Shown: positions 23,326 through 37,274, counted from the first letter of the stretch. The stretch is 64,000 nt of DNA from Hemicentrotus pulcherrimus (GCA_003118195.1 BEXV01000051.1:141252-205251); one strand, 5' to 3'. Notes: generated by a model from the sequence alone, not told the origin. Program-made: numbers and translations.

Positions 23326-24223
23326 CTGTGTGAGTGAGAAGACCCAAAGAGGGGAGGGTTATAGAATCAGAGCCTCTACAGGGACTGTGGCCCATCTACT
23401 GTTCCTTATTCAAAGTCTTTGGATCCATTAATCTGAAACCTATTATATGATCACTTTCCATGATCTAGACTAATTTTAAATGGAACTTACCACATGTAAA
23501 AACCAAGCAATTCATTAAAAGTACTCTATGTAAGTTTGAGTATCTGAGCTTGTGGAATCCAAGAACAGAATCTGAACTTTTGCATGGATAACAAAAGAAG
23601 ATAAAAACCCACTAAAATGTAAGGGCAGGGTAGCTATCTATCAATGATCTTTTAATCAAGAATAAATTTGAGGGGAGGCTCTAGCCGCCAAACCACCCTA
23701 TGATATAACGTCTTTAGAATGCAAATACATTTAGTACTAAAGATTCTGGTAATTTTATCTCCATATAAATGTGTGAAATAATTTGTAATATAGGTGGAGC
23801 ACTTCTCTACTGAATCGAAACAAAATTCCTTTTTCCTCTGGTAGAATGAATGAAGGCCATTCAGTTAACATAGCGCTATCCATCCCCAGTTGAGATCTCA
23901 TTAATAATGCAAAGGTGTAATCAGTCGGTTGACTGCACAATGAGTCCTCAATCATTTATCTACTTTGATTGTTATGGTGGTTTCAGAACGGTTAAACCAC
24001 TGGCCGATACTGTAATTGAAATTATGAAGTTGTTAACCCATTGACTATGGGAGGCGGTTGGCGCCTATAGAGCCTAAGGGAATGAAATCATTTAGTATGT
24101 AATGGTTTAAGTTCAAGTTCCTTGACCCAGTCCGTTTTCTATTCAAGTAGTACAGCTTTCTAGAAGAATCTTGCAGATACATAGATAAATAATAGATTTA
24201 TAAAGAAAGAAAAATTGAGAGAA

Positions 24224-24226
<3 letters not shown>

Positions 24227-24258
<32 letters not shown>
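24227..24258. repeat. (GA)n microsatellite
   Basis: A GA dinucleotide run in the intron between EGF2 and LNS4. Confidence 0.9.
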
Positions 24259-24259
<1 letters not shown>

Positions 24260-24504
24260 TTAAACAGTTATTTAAAAAAACACCATTGGAAGAAAAGAAA
24301 AAAAATCTGTTTCAATGCTATTTCAAGATGCATGCAAGTTCATGATGCAATCACTCATCAGCCATTCCAATCTACCATCAAAGTAATTACAATTTACTGT
24401 ATCTTTATCCATTAAAAACACAATATCACATTTTTAGTAACTGTATGTATTCCAGGAAATAAGCCTTAATCCCACATGCTCTCACATATGTTAGTAAAAC
24501 TCAC

Positions 24505-24522
24505 CTCCTTCCTCGGTGAACA
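24505..24522 (-). CDS. NRXN: Candidate 18-nt microexon between EGF2 and LNS4
   Basis: On the minus strand a long pyrimidine-rich tract (CTGCTCTGTCTGTCACTTGC...) ends in TTTACATCAG. It is followed by 18 nt and a GGAG/GTGAGT donor. The intron is phase 1, and inclusion inserts VFTEEG between the EGF2 end (TCDE) and LNS4 (EVARL) with no frame change. The length is a multiple of three, so it could be an alternatively used cassette in the EGF2-LNS4 hinge. Unproven without RNA. Confidence 0.6.
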
Positions 24523-27500
24523 CTGATGTAAAGCAGACAGAGCAAGTGACAGACAGAGCAGGTTAGGATTTTTCGTGAGAAAGTGATGCAGCATTTGAGG
24601 GATAGATTGTTCGAAGGATGGAGGATGAAGGAGAAGGTGGAGGAGGAGGAGGATTCCAATTTTTGGAAGAGTAGGGGCAAGCAGAGAATTGTTAGTAGAT
24701 GTCATGGAAGCAAAATGGGGATGAATGGTAGTAACTAAAAGGAGATAGTATTCCTATTATTTCACTGGAAGATCTCAAAACAGAAATCATAGTAAGGAGA
24801 GAAAAAATAAGGCCAGAACAAACTTTTGAAATCATTTTTTCAAAGATAGATACAGGTAGAAATGTTTTCTTTTAAAAAGATTTAAAACATATGAGAAAAA
24901 TATATAAAAAAAGAGGGTACAGAAGTAATCAGATCTGGAGTGGTAAAAGCATTAGCAGTACCGGCGGTCTTAAAAATGAAATAGGATTTTTAGATTGACT
25001 AGAAATAGAAGTACAACAGGAAATGTCAATGAAATTCACTGGATAGTTATCTTGATTTAAGAAGAGATCTTCCAGTAAAATATCTACAAGTGAAGCAGAG
25101 AGAAGAAGTATGCTGTTTGGAGACGGAATCAAGAAAGGTTAGATCTTGCAGAGGAGCCTGCAAAAGATTAGTCAAGATGCACAAACTAAGAAGAAAATGA
25201 TGTCTGCATGTGTACATATGTGAACAGCTGAAAACACACAGTATTAGTCACAAAACAGACAGCAATGCCTTTCCAACTGACTTTTTTGATACATCATTCA
25301 ATCCCAACTCGAGATCCTCTTTCACCATATATTATTATGTTCCTTCCCTCAAAAAGAAAAATGTAACATGCAATGAAAGAGATCGAGATTTACCATTACC
25401 TCAAAGTCATCCATGTTTTTGATGAGGTAATCTACTTCATGAATGATTCCGCTGATACATAAAGGACCCATTTACCTGTTTCCTTCCATTTTTTTTAAAT
25501 AAGGGATATTTTATTGACGTTCTTACAAACATGAAACCCATAAACATGTCTGATGGATAGCATATCAATTTTGAAAATATCTCATGTGAACAAAAATGAG
25601 AGTCAAATAGAGTGGATGTCGCAAGGCAAGTAGCAAATTGGTGAGGGAACTAAAAATCAATCATTCCATTGAAGTCAGTTGGAAAGCATGCAAATGGGAA
25701 TGTTAGTAGAAAGATGACAATTCTAGATGTTAGAGCAGTATCATCTGAAAGGGTGTCGTAATACGCCCCAAAGATTGCATTTAATTTTCTTCTAAGAATA
25801 AAACCCTGAGGTAGAAAATGCCATTAATTGATTGAAATGATAACAGTATATAGTGTTGATAGTTGCAAAATAAAAGATGTTATCTTATAAAAACACAGTA
25901 ATGTGAGAATCAATGAATTGAAGTCCACATATGTCTTTCAGAATGAGGGTTGACTAATTTCGTTTCAAAAGTGGAGATGGCAAATATCTTGACCCAATTC
26001 ACACATATTTCTTTCAATTTTTGTAAAGTGCCAGGCATATACTTGGCTATTAAGTTAAATTACACAGCATTAAGAAACTCCTCTTGACATAGTTTGAGGT
26101 TAATATGACACCCTCTCTTAAGATAAACTAATCTAAAAGGTACATAACAGTTGGAAAACATTACAAATTAACCCATTACCTCTGAGCATTTCATCAATTT
26201 CTACTAAAGCCATTATTACTATGCGCATTTGTTAATCATGCAAGTGCAAATGCTCTAGGGTTCAAGAGAAAGGACAGACAAATTAAGAAATGCAATTTGA
26301 AGAAAGAGACAGAATATCTCCTTACTATCTCAGAATCCATTTGATGTCATAAGCTTTAGGGTCACAAGCAAATCCAGGTTGCTTTTTTTTTTAAATTTAC
26401 TAGTTACATTGCATTACATTACATTGAAAGGATCACATCTGGGTAAATTTGTTGACAAATAAATTTATGCTTTATCATCAATTTGATAATCTCCATATTT
26501 ACAATTATTTGATTACCACCCCAACTCAGTCTTGTTTGACCTGTAGAAAAAACTAGACTTTCAATTACATTTTCATAATGCCCAAAATATAGCAACATGA
26601 CTTAACTATCGTTTCCACATTTACATACTTCCATGTGTTTGCTGATTCTTTTAATAGAAGATTCAATCAAAACTGATATAAGTTGAAATCGAATTTCATG
26701 AAGAAAAAGTTTCTCCTTGAACAGAAAACTAACATTAAAAAATATTTGATCGAAGATAACTTAAGTTTCCAAGACTTGGTATCTTGGATGCAAGCAACCG
26801 AGATTCAGTACCAATCAGTGGCTATATCAAATGGATTAGGAGAAGACTTCATCATCGTTTCGATGAGTAGTATTATCTTCAAGCAACTTTGTGCAAAATA
26901 CACCGCAATCCAGTCCACATGCCATGCACAAAACCCTTTGCTTGTTTGTAAATGAACAAATTTGGGTGCATCTCATATTTCAAGGCCTTTTTTATAAAGA
27001 ACATACTGCTGGAAAACCTGAATTGATATGAATACTTTTGCCTTTCATACTGTGTGGGAAATAAAAATGCAGCAATTTAAGTGCAAGAGCAAGCATAAAG
27101 TCTATATGACATAAGCATTTGCTGTCATATAAACAAACTGGCAGCCCTATATCAATGCTCAATCCAGTGAAAAGAAAGAAGTTTTAAAGAAAAGAATTTC
27201 TCTAATTTGCAGCTTGATTTATGTTTTGAAATCTGCAGTAAGTTTGATGATTCTAAATTGCATAATATAAGTGAGATCATCAATGTGTTCTGATAAATAA
27301 TGAGAAATTTCTTGGAGTATTTGATCCGCAGATTCATTACTCCTCTTTTCAATTATTCCATGTTTGGAGGAAAACTTAAAATTGCATCACAAAGTCAGGT
27401 TTGGAAGAATAGTTTTGATTTCTTGAAATTGAATCTCCACACAGGACTGCAATCGCATGTTTTAACGGCCAAACCGATAAAGTACATGTGAGGGTGGAAA

Positions 27501-27754
27501 ATTCTAGGACCCAGACGGGTGTGGCAGATCTAGATGAATATCTTTCAATGCTTCTGAATACCTCTCCAGCAACATATCAGCACATGTGATCTCACTTTCC
27601 AATAAGCTATTCTCAGTCTAGACAGCTCCTGCGCTTCAGATAAAGAACTTTCTTCAATTGCTAATAAAGCTACAGTCAGTGCGTTAGAGTGACATGAGTG
27701 AAACATGCCAGCCAAAGAAATAGTAGAATTTGCCTAGTTGCCATGGTAACCTAC
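24523..27754 (-). other. Neurexin intron after EGF2
   Basis: AT-rich intron with no additional recognisable coding exon. A 90-codon plus-strand frame at 26683-26955 resembles nothing I know. Confidence 0.65.
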
Positions 27755-27876
27755 CTTCGTCACATGTCTTTCCCGTATAGCCAGTTATACGACAATCACA
27801 GATATACCTGTTCCAGCCTTCCGTGCATGTTCCATCATGACTACAAGGGGTACTGGGACACTGCCCTTCTTCATCC
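27755..27876 (-). CDS. NRXN: Neurexin EGF2 exon
   Basis: A 122-nt exon (phase 2 in, 1 out): RDEEGQCPSTPCSHDGTC, then GWNRYICDC and ITGYTGKTCDE. It has six EGF cysteines. GWNRY is shared with vertebrate EGF2. Confidence 0.95.
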
Positions 27877-28233
27877 CTACATTGTCAAAGAACAGATGAG
27901 GATAGATTGCAATATGTTTCAACAAAATACAAACATGAATAGATTAAGCTAGTACAATAATCATAATAAACACTTCTATCCTGGTCTTGGATAGCATCAT
28001 AGCACATGTCACGTTCCTATGCATTTCCAAAGAACTTTTGGAAATTGTTACCCTATGGATTTACCAACTATCAAACACTAAGGAAATAATATAACAGAAA
28101 ATTATCAAAAAATCATAAGAAAATATCATACAAATTTAAATGATAATTAACAATCTATGCCCATCAAATATGCTATTGTAGTGCCAAAGTGTAAAATGAT
28201 AAACAAATAAAGGATCATACAATATTTCATCTC

Positions 28234-28260
28234 TTGAGAGCCAGACGGGTGTCAACTAAT
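28234..28260. repeat. Hairpin repeat single arm
   Basis: TTGAGAGCCAGACGGGTGTC followed by AACTAAT. It carries the family core with one change. Confidence 0.5.
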
Positions 28261-28402
28261 AGCCCAACATATAGAGTTGCCCTACTTGCCCTTAAAAGAA
28301 GATTTCATACCCATTCATTGTAATAATCCACTATCATTAAATTAAACCACATGCATAAGGAGTCCAGGACTTAGATCTTCCAAGATGTACATTTAGACCT
28401 AC

Positions 28403-28656
28403 CTGCAGTAGACTCCAATATCATTACCAGTATGTTGTCTTAGAGCATAGCTAGGAAGATCAATGGAGGTCCCCTGTAGGACCAGGTTCTTGAGACACCC
28501 TACGTAGCCCCTCCGCAATGCCCCACTGTACAGGTCCATTGGTAAAAAGTTAGAATCGTTCACAAAATCGATTCCTCCCAGCACCAGATGGTCGACAAGG
28601 TTGAGATGCTTACTTGTACCTCCAACGTTAAACTTGCCTGGGTCTTCATTGTCAAT
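28403..28656 (-). CDS. NRXN: Neurexin LNS3 second exon
   Basis: A 254-nt exon (phase 0 in, 2 out): IDNEDPGKFNVGGTSKHLNL, VDHLVLGGIDFVNDSNFLPM, GYVGCLKNLVLQGTSIDLPS, ending GVYC. The YVGC/VYC disulfide pair of LNS3 is retained. Confidence 0.95.
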
Positions 28657-29227
28657 CTGTGAATGGCAAAAATGGGATTCGTACAAGCAGTCATAGCAGT
28701 GAGAGAGAAAATGTAGTAACAAAACATTTTGAAATGCTGTATGTATGAAGTCAATGATATGAAGAAACAAATGTTATTGTCATTTCAAAATAAATCATGT
28801 TGGAGTTGTTTCATTACACCTCTTTTTTAATTGGTAGGTCAGTCTTTACTTGACTTAGCATTAATTTCCTCCATTGTCATTAGCCACAAACGAGTAATAA
28901 TTTAACAAATATTGGCTCAAATTATTCCTCGTGCTCGATCCTTTGACAAGATTTGTATCATAAGAAAGAACTTCCATCAGTATCTATTGAAATAATTCCT
29001 TTCACATTTTAGGACTTTGCTTGTATCTATTGCAATATTGTCATCTTTATTAATTTCAAGGTCCACTATATTGATAGTCCGTATGTAAGGTTTTTTCTGT
29101 AATATTCAATAGGACCAGGATATTCAGCATTAGAACATACAGACCGTGGATTAATCAACTAATGGTATTTCTTTCTGATGGTGTACGTTGAACACAAACC
29201 AAGATATTACATTTATCACTAGTTTAC

Positions 29228-29467
29228 CTGCAGTGTTCCTCTATTATGATGCCTATAGAGCAGGACCGAATGCCACAGACCATCATTCAGAGGGAGAGAA
29301 TCAGCCCTATAGCGAATAGATCCAGATCCCAGATCAAGGATCAGGTGCAGGTAGCCATCCATCAACTCAAGAGCAAAAAAGTCTGTGATGTGATCGGCTC
29401 CTCGGTTGTACATGATCACACCCGATGGCTCGTTGGTTCGGAAGCTCAGGGAAAGCGTCCCCTCCGT
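29228..29467 (-). CDS. NRXN: Neurexin LNS3 first exon
   Basis: A 240-nt phase 0-0 exon: TEGTLSLSFRTNEPSGVIMY, FFALELMDGYLHLILDLGSG, LNDGLWHSVLLYRHHNRGTL. It matches the family's FRTTEPNGLILF...DFFAIEMLDGHLYLLLDMGS. It lacks the basic insert that some vertebrate isoforms carry after ILFSHGK. Confidence 0.96.
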
Positions 29468-30789
29468 CTATGGGGTGAAAGATACAGAATAGGATTACAT
29501 AACAGCAAGGGCATGTGAATATATCTCATAAAAGCAAACTGTCTACAAAAAGGAAGGATTAAGTACCCTAACATAAAATGTAAAGGAAGTCAATATAAAA
29601 GAGGAAAAATCCAAGGTATATGGTCGTAAGGTGTCCCATATATTACTAATTATACTCACATTTGTAATGCACAACTTTGTACCATTACCAGATGTACTAA
29701 AATCTTTGATGTAGTATGGTACTATGTAATCTATGGGACGAGACACATTAGATTTGCCTAAGAATTGATCAAGTAATCAATATTCTAATGATTTGTTCTT
29801 CAAACTTAAATCAATATAACTTGGGGATGATTTAGATCCAGGAATCATATTTGAATTAGTCGAGTAATGCTTGAGGGAAGTTTATGTATTAACAACTCTA
29901 CTCCTGTTTACTTGGTAATGGATAAAGAATGCAAGAAGATTAGCACAATCTTACAAACCATGAATAAGGGAAAGAGCCTCAGAAAAAGAATTAATAATCA
30001 ATATAAAAAAGATTCCTCAATTTGGACCATGCTATTACCATGCTAATTAAAATGTACTTTATATAAGACAGAGAATAATAATTGATGAAGAATTAAAAGT
30101 CATTCAAATCAGTGTATTACATATTCATGCTCTTACAATATCTAAAAAAATGCAGACAAGTGAGGTGAAAATCTTTGGATATGAATAAAAAGTTACTTGT
30201 AAAAGAAATCTGAAATGTGAGAGAATTGGCAGAAAATGTGAATCTTGAGTCACTCATGAAATAACATGGCATAATCAGTAATAAGTGGTAACATGCATTG
30301 CAATGAAATGGCATTCATAATAAAACACTTTTCTTTACTAAAAACATAGTTGTCTCCTGGCTTCATTTGAAAATACAAAATACAAATATGCTGCTTACAA
30401 TGATAAAGTTCTCCAAATGAACTTTACAATTACTTGCTTCAATCAAACGAAGTAACACTTATTTGGTTAAATCATGTGAAATACAACAATAAAACTATAA
30501 AAATCCAAACTTGCCAGAGCTTGGCTCTTGAAGAATATGACATGATATCACAACAATAATAATTAACATAAATGAAAAACAATAAAATATTTCCCGAGAT
30601 ACAGAATGTATGGTGAATAATTGAATTTTTCATCTACATAGTAGTAATCTGATATTTGTTGAATGACACATACTCCAGAATGATCATTTGAAAGAAGGAA
30701 TAAGATTATTTCCCATCATGATTATTATGACAAACAGATATATTTGGTATACCCAAGAGTAATACTTGCACTTTATTAGAAGCCTGAGG

Positions 30790-31245
30790 ATTGTGATCTT
30801 ACTGAGACACCCTGTTTAACCAAAGGCTAGACTGATATTCTACTCATACATCACTGACTAAGGAATCGGGAAGGAAACACCTCAAGGTGAACCTCTAAAA
30901 CTAAAAAGAGCTATTACATGGTGCAGACAATTACATATGATTTTATGCCTTAAGATTGTCCATCTTGCAGGGACACCCTGAATATCTGCACACTCATGAA
31001 TATGTGACCAAATGTAAGGACCATGAGGTAAACCTCTAAAGCTAGAAAGAGCTATTTCTTGGTGCACACGATTGCATATAATTTTTGCCTGAGGTTATCC
31101 TATTTTTGCTGAGACACCCTGTACATCTGGAAGCTGGCGTGATGTTTTACTCATACATCACCGACTAAGAAAATCAGGAAGAAAATACCTTGAGGTGAAC
31201 CTCTGAAGCTAGAAAGAGCTATTACTTGGTGCAGACACTGTAACA
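30790..31245. repeat. Three diverged tandem copies of a ~150-bp unit
   Basis: Each unit has GAGACACCCTG (or GGGACACCCTG), ACTCAT..ATCAC..GACTAAG (weaker in unit 2), then AGGTGAACCTCTAAAGCTAG and AAAGAGCTATTACTTGGTGC. Units begin near 30797, 30958 and 31100. A minus-strand frame through it is repeat-derived and not a gene. Confidence 0.7.
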
Positions 31246-31379
31246 CGTTTGCGATATTGCCCTTCCTTGCTCACAGGTTGCTTTTTATACAAGACTGGGC
31301 AAAATACGATACAATCTGACCTGCTCCTTTGTCTGCTATCAGCCAGAAAGGCTTTATCTCACATTTTATTAAAAAAATG

Positions 31380-31405
31380 AAGTTAATAACCTTGTAGCTC
31401 TCAGG
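31380..31405. repeat. Hairpin repeat single arm (reverse orientation)
   Basis: The reverse complement reads CTGAGAGCTACAAGGTTATT then AACTTC, matching TGAGAGCCAGAAGGGCATTAACTC. Confidence 0.4.
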
Positions 31406-31530
31406 AAATGATCTAATTCTCCTCATTCTTACGATTCTGTTAGCTATTGTATGAAAATTCCACACAAAACAATTAGCTGACTTAGCATAACCTAACCACA
31501 ATGAACTTACTGAGTTTTTCAATACTTTTG

Positions 31531-31570
31531 ATAACAATAACAATAACAATAACAATAACAATAACAATAC
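31531..31570. repeat. (AACAAT)n microsatellite
   Basis: Six-base tandem units of AACAAT. Confidence 0.9.
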
Positions 31571-32279
31571 TGAAATCAAATCAGATATGGACCTAGGTTA
31601 CATCACAGGTAGCGACAAATCAGCGACAAAACATAAGAAAGGCCACTCCTATCCAGAAACATTTTGAACGACTGTCATGGATGGTAGATACTATAATCAT
31701 CTGTATACCAAAGACACATTCCAAGTTTCTGCTAAGGTTTGTAATTATTAGAGGGGTGGGTGCTGGGCCTACTCCTACCCTATTACCCGTATATCAGGCC
31801 TGAGGTCCACCTTCCAACCTTACCACTCTCATTTCAATAGCAAGAACACAGTGTCTCTCAGACTGCATTAATTGGAGAGGAGGTGCTAGACTTCACCCTC
31901 TATTACTCCCTAAACACATCTTCATATCTTGCAGAAAAACAGGGCGGACTTTAAACAAACCATAGCATAATTAACTTAACTTATCGTGACCTTTCTAACT
32001 AAATTGCACTACCTGGACATTGATGGCACCCGGGTGACAAAGCTGTCATGTTTCATATGCTGCTGAAATTTTGAAGAGAGGACATGTTTGAGGAGAAGAC
32101 TGAGAAAAAAAGGAGTGTTGCCACTTTTAAAGATCTATCTAAGCCTTATTCATACTCCTTTTAAGAACAGGGAATAATACAGTATTGAACCTCCCTGAAA
32201 AGGAACTACATGATATTTGATCTATAACTTGATTGCCTACCAAATCACAAGTAGTTGGTCTCTCTAAAAATACCCTTAA

Positions 32280-32776
32280 AGGGAAAGTCCACCCTGAACT
32301 TAAGTTGTTTTCAATACAAGCAGAACAGTGAGAGAAACATATCAGTGAAGCTTTGACGAAAATCCGACAAAGGATACAAAAGTTATGAATTTTTAAAGTT
32401 TTAATTTTGTGACGTCACATGCGAGCTGCTCTCCTATATACGTTGTGTACTGTAAATTCCATAAATTGCCATTTTCTCAGAAAAACAATTATTATTTTAT
32501 CTGTGCATTCGATATATCATCAGACACATGCTTTTATACACGCCTATATGAAATAGATCCATTCCTTCATCAAGAACCATGAAAAGGGGGCAATTTATGG
32601 AAATTACAGTACACAACATATGGAGAGCAGCTCGCAAGTGACGTCACAAAATTACAACTTTAAAAATTTATAACTTTTGTATCCTTTGTCGAATTTTCGT
32701 CAAACCTTCACTGATATGTTTCTGTCACTGTTCTGCTTTTATTAAAAACAACTGAAGTTCAGGGTGGACTTTCCCT
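32280..32776. mobile_element. TTAA-flanked foldback MITE, 497 bp with ~200-bp inverted arms
   Basis: TTAA lies at 32276-32279 and 32777-32780. The ends AGGGAAAGTCCACCCTGAAC and GTTCAGGGTGGACTTTCCCT are inverted repeats. The pairing continues for about 200 bp (GACGAAAATCCGACAAAGGA against its complement near 32690, and GTGACGTCAC in both arms near 32410 and 32640). No coding capacity. A truncated relative lies at 2657. Confidence 0.85.
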
Positions 32777-34158
32777 TTAACCTAATTGTGTGTACATGGA
32801 AATGCCCCTATAAAACAGAATACTTGGGATTGCATTCCTCTCCATTAATAAAAAAATATTCATCCACTGTAAATATACACATCACTTTCCTCTTAATGAT
32901 TAAGCACAAATTAGCTATTGTTAAATAAGTGTTCAATAATATGTTCTGAATCATCTATGGTAGATATAAACATATAACCTATCAATTCCATATTCTGTTT
33001 AATAAATTCTTATTTTTACATCCACCATCCTGCTATCATCTATCTTTCTCAAGTAGATATCCCATACCAGTTTTGATTATACTTCATTTCATTGAACCCC
33101 TCATCTCTCCTTCTTCTATCTCGAACATAAAACCCCAAACGGTTTCGTATTCTGACCACTGTGTCTGCTTTCCCTTTTTGTCAGTCAGCAATGCCACACT
33201 AACCAGAGGCTCCCATTGGAATCAATGTTGGGATAAATCCAATGAATGTTTAATGATATGGGCAATTTTTATGGTCAGCCCCTCATAAAAGATAAATCAC
33301 CCTTTTTATGCATCACTGGGTACCAGATTCTGTTTCATTGTGGCAATGCAAAACAAAGTAAAAGGTAGCACAGATTTAGAAGAAACAAAGTATTGGTTAA
33401 ATGGTTTACAGGAATATCTTACTGGTTGATTCTGTTTCAACATCCACTTGAAAACTGTGTTACTAGATCAACTTTTTAGAAATTCACCTTTCTCATGAAT
33501 TTGAAAACATTTTATTTCTCAAAGCAAAAGGCATCTACTAGATTGCACATGTTTAAAATGTGTCATGTTATGCGAATTAAGAAGAAATAAATGTTACGAA
33601 ATGGTATTATTTTGCTACAAACCAAATCACAAAATCTAATATCTTATACTTTAACTGCATCCTTATGTCCACCATATTTAGACTTGTAAATGTTTATGAA
33701 ATTACAAACTTAATGTTATTTCTGTGGAGAAGTGGAATTTGTTCACTGTTATGATGTAATTTACGAGTGAGAGAAAAAAAGATGAAATCATCTGTTGTAT
33801 GTACATTGTATCAACACAATGGCAGAAACAGGGTATCAAACTCTGAATAATTTACACATAGTTGCCTTGAGCCAGATGAGGACCTAGTTTCATACATGAC
33901 ATATTTGAGATTCTAGAGGGCGCGGACAGAGGAAATAAATCAAAGCAGAGCTGAATACTAATAAGATAATGGATGTATGATTAATGATCAGCTAAGAATG
34001 AAAGTAGGGCATGTACAGAGTATTCCGATGTGAGCAGATCAATTTCTATATATTGACATAATTACATTAATCTGTAACAGAATTCCTGTGCAAGGAGTGG
34101 ACAGGGATAGCTCATGTGATGTAAAACATTTCCACTTTAAAAGAAAATTGGATATGTG

Positions 34159-34203
34159 TGACGCCAAACTGGGTGTATCCTGAATATACCCCATTTGACG
34201 TCA
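34159..34203. repeat. Imperfect hairpin with TGACGTCA-type ends
   Basis: TGACGCCAAACTGGGTGTAT and ATACCCCATTTGACGTCA form a stem of about 19 bp with a few mismatches around a short loop. It lies in the large LNS3 intron. Confidence 0.5.
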
Positions 34204-36168
34204 GACACCCCACGCAAAAGTTTGCGCACTGCGACGCATAATGGCAGTGAACAGTGTACTTATGTGACGGATAACTAAGAATATCGTTGAAGTTAGCCCC
34301 CATACTTTTAGAATTGTTTTCATATTTCTTGTCATATTCAGTTAAGACAAAACTGGTGATCAATTTCAGCTTCATGAATAGTTTACCCCTTATTTTTTTT
34401 GTTTTTTTTTTAATGAAGGATATAGATCAAATATACCATACACTGTTTTTGAGGCACCGGGTAAAATTATGGATTAATTTTCGGTGACAAGCATGGTCGC
34501 TATTTTCTTCGAGGCTGCGCCATTCTGAATACAGTGCTATGTAATTCACCTCACAGAGTACCGGTATATAATTTATACAGGAGCCTCTCAGTGCGTGGTT
34601 TATTTGTTTATTGTAAATTAACAAATTGTTGACCCCTACAGGCAATATATGCAATATTTCTTGTTACTGATATAATCATTGTTATTGACATTTTTACAGT
34701 AAAAATTATTTTTATCCTGAGTCAAAACATATCAATACAAATCAATTTTATTATGCCTTTAATATCATAAAAACTGTAAATGAAATATACAGTAGGAAGT
34801 TTGACCTGGTAGAAGTTCCATTTAGCAAAATTATTTTTAAAAAACTGACTCCATTGTGCTGATGCTAAGGTCAAAGTCAAAGGGAATGTATTGCTCTACG
34901 CTCAGTGCATGTTGATTATCATTAATTAAATCAAACAAATTTCAGACCTCTTTTGAACGAATTCATAATTCTTCAACCGTAAATACATTTCAGCCTTTTT
35001 TCAGCTGCGAGATGGATTTGAGAAGTCTAGATTTAAGGCATTGAGCCATACATGAGATATATCAACACAGGGAGACTCTCTCAATTATTCACTGATATTG
35101 GAGAACTGCAAAAGCATGTGTGACTTGTAAATTATGCATCGGCCACATCAATTATTCAAAAATTAGTTTAAGAGGCCGAAGATCCGCTACTCATTTTCTC
35201 TTGCTCACCGTGCCTCAAATATCTAATGGGTATTTTTTTCTTTGGTTCTACGGTAATGGCATTGTAATTCAGATAGAGATTGGAGTGATATGCTGATTGA
35301 AAGAGAAAAGACATGGCACAGACACATTTTTGTCTTGGTTGTTCCTCATAGCAAATAATGGACCTCTAGGTTGTCATAATTATTAAATATATATTTTGTT
35401 AGCACACAATAATCATTTCGTATGTAATATATTTTAACAAATCTATATATATTCACTTTTGAAATATGACAAAGGAATAGACATACATATTTTAAATTAA
35501 AAACTAGTTACCACTTTATTGGGGCTGATTTTTTTTAAACATAACATGTTTAAAATGTTATGATATATGACAATAAAAAACGTTGTTTTCACTTGAATCA
35601 GTTATCAAACCAAAAGCTATATATTCAATGTGATAGATAAGGAGGTTAATACTAGACTTTACCAGACTGAACTCTGAATCAATAAGATGGATGCATCACA
35701 AATCTGCACAATGATACCTACCAGAAGTCGAAGCTCATTGTTATGAGTACACAAAATATGACACCGATCCTACTAGCCAAAAGGCAACCACACTATATCC
35801 TTCTTGGGATTTTTCCCCTTTCGATTTGGAGTGGCACATGACATTAACAATAGTGAAAGTGTAAGGCCCTAAATATAGACAGAAATCTTTGATGAGAAGT
35901 CATGTTTCCAGTCATATTTCATCAATCAAGCCGTTTGTTCGGGACATGTGATATGTCTGCATTTGTTGGTATGCAGAGAGATGTGGCCTCTGATTGCGAT
36001 AGTGCAGTGAACTGCCATACTGTTATGCATGGATTTGATTTGTAGAGTTATTTAGTGGAGTAGCACTGTGGAGGGGTCGAAGGATATGACTGACAGACCA
36101 ACATGGGTTAAGGATAAGGTTGGTATCAGTGGTGTATCCAGGATACTCTGACTTCGGGGGAGTGGGGG

Positions 36169-36169
36169 N
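36169..36169. other. Single N in G-run
   Basis: An unresolved base within a G-homopolymer (36155-36177). Confidence 0.9.
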
Positions 36170-37274
36170 GGGGGGGTTAGAACTAAAGATCACATTTTTC
36201 TTTTGTACTTGATGTGTATGCTATGCCAACTTTGGTTATCCCAGGTGAACATGAAGCATGATTAGTCACATTTGAACTTGGAATGTATTGTGTCTAACTG
36301 TGAAAGTGGGAGATTATTTTATATTAATTGTTAATAAAAAAATTAACTGAAGTCATTTGATTACAGTAGACAAGAAAAGAGGAATTGTAGTTATTCAAAA
36401 TGTTATTAATTTGAAATTGGCATCATGCAAGAAAGTTGAATGCTAAGCGAATTAGAATTAAACTCAATAATAACAATACTTAAAAAATAAGAAGACCAAG
36501 AAAGATAAAAATAATTGAAGAAATGTAGTCATTCACTGATTGGTTCATTACTTTACAGCGAGAGAAAAAAATAAAACAATGAACTGATATTCGAGCATTC
36601 TTATTGGAGATTTAAACAAAAATCAAATTCAATAGAGTTTAAATATTTCATTAATTCAAAAATTGAAAATTGGCAAATTCATATTAAGAGTTATTAAATA
36701 AAAATCAATATTGCTGTAAAAAGTATTTTTCTCACATGCTTCATGAAAAATATCAAATTACTTCATGCTTAAACAGAATAAAGAACTTAGTAATTAATAT
36801 CTATTCCTAAAACAGCAAATTTATTATTCAGTAATGTATTTCTTATTCATCATTTATGAAAACTTTAAATTAATTACTAGTGAAATGTGGGAAATCAAAA
36901 TGAAGTTATTTAATTCCATGCAGAGAAAAATAGGTGCATAATCTTGACACAAAATGTAGAATGCTTACAGTAGCTTAAAAAACTTAAATTGTGAGAAAAT
37001 GTCCACAAAAAATAGTTTTCAGTTGATGCATGCTTATGAGAATGAGGTTCATTTATCAACAGCAAAAAACAACAACCCCTCAACATGTTAATTATATAGC
37101 TCTAAAGTGAGCAATAGTTACTTTCTTTAGCATCCTTACTGATTTAATAGTGAATGATCAAGAGTCTCAAAGAATGGGTTAAAAAAAGTAATCGTTTGTT
37201 TTCAAAATTTGAGGTGTTAATTGTTAAAGTTCCAGGCAAAGTAGCAAAAAGAAGATCAACTCCGTCTGGTTTAC

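Noticed and set aside
30882..31067. 61-codon frame with internal repeat
   Set aside because: It is a translation of the ~150-bp tandem repeat units.
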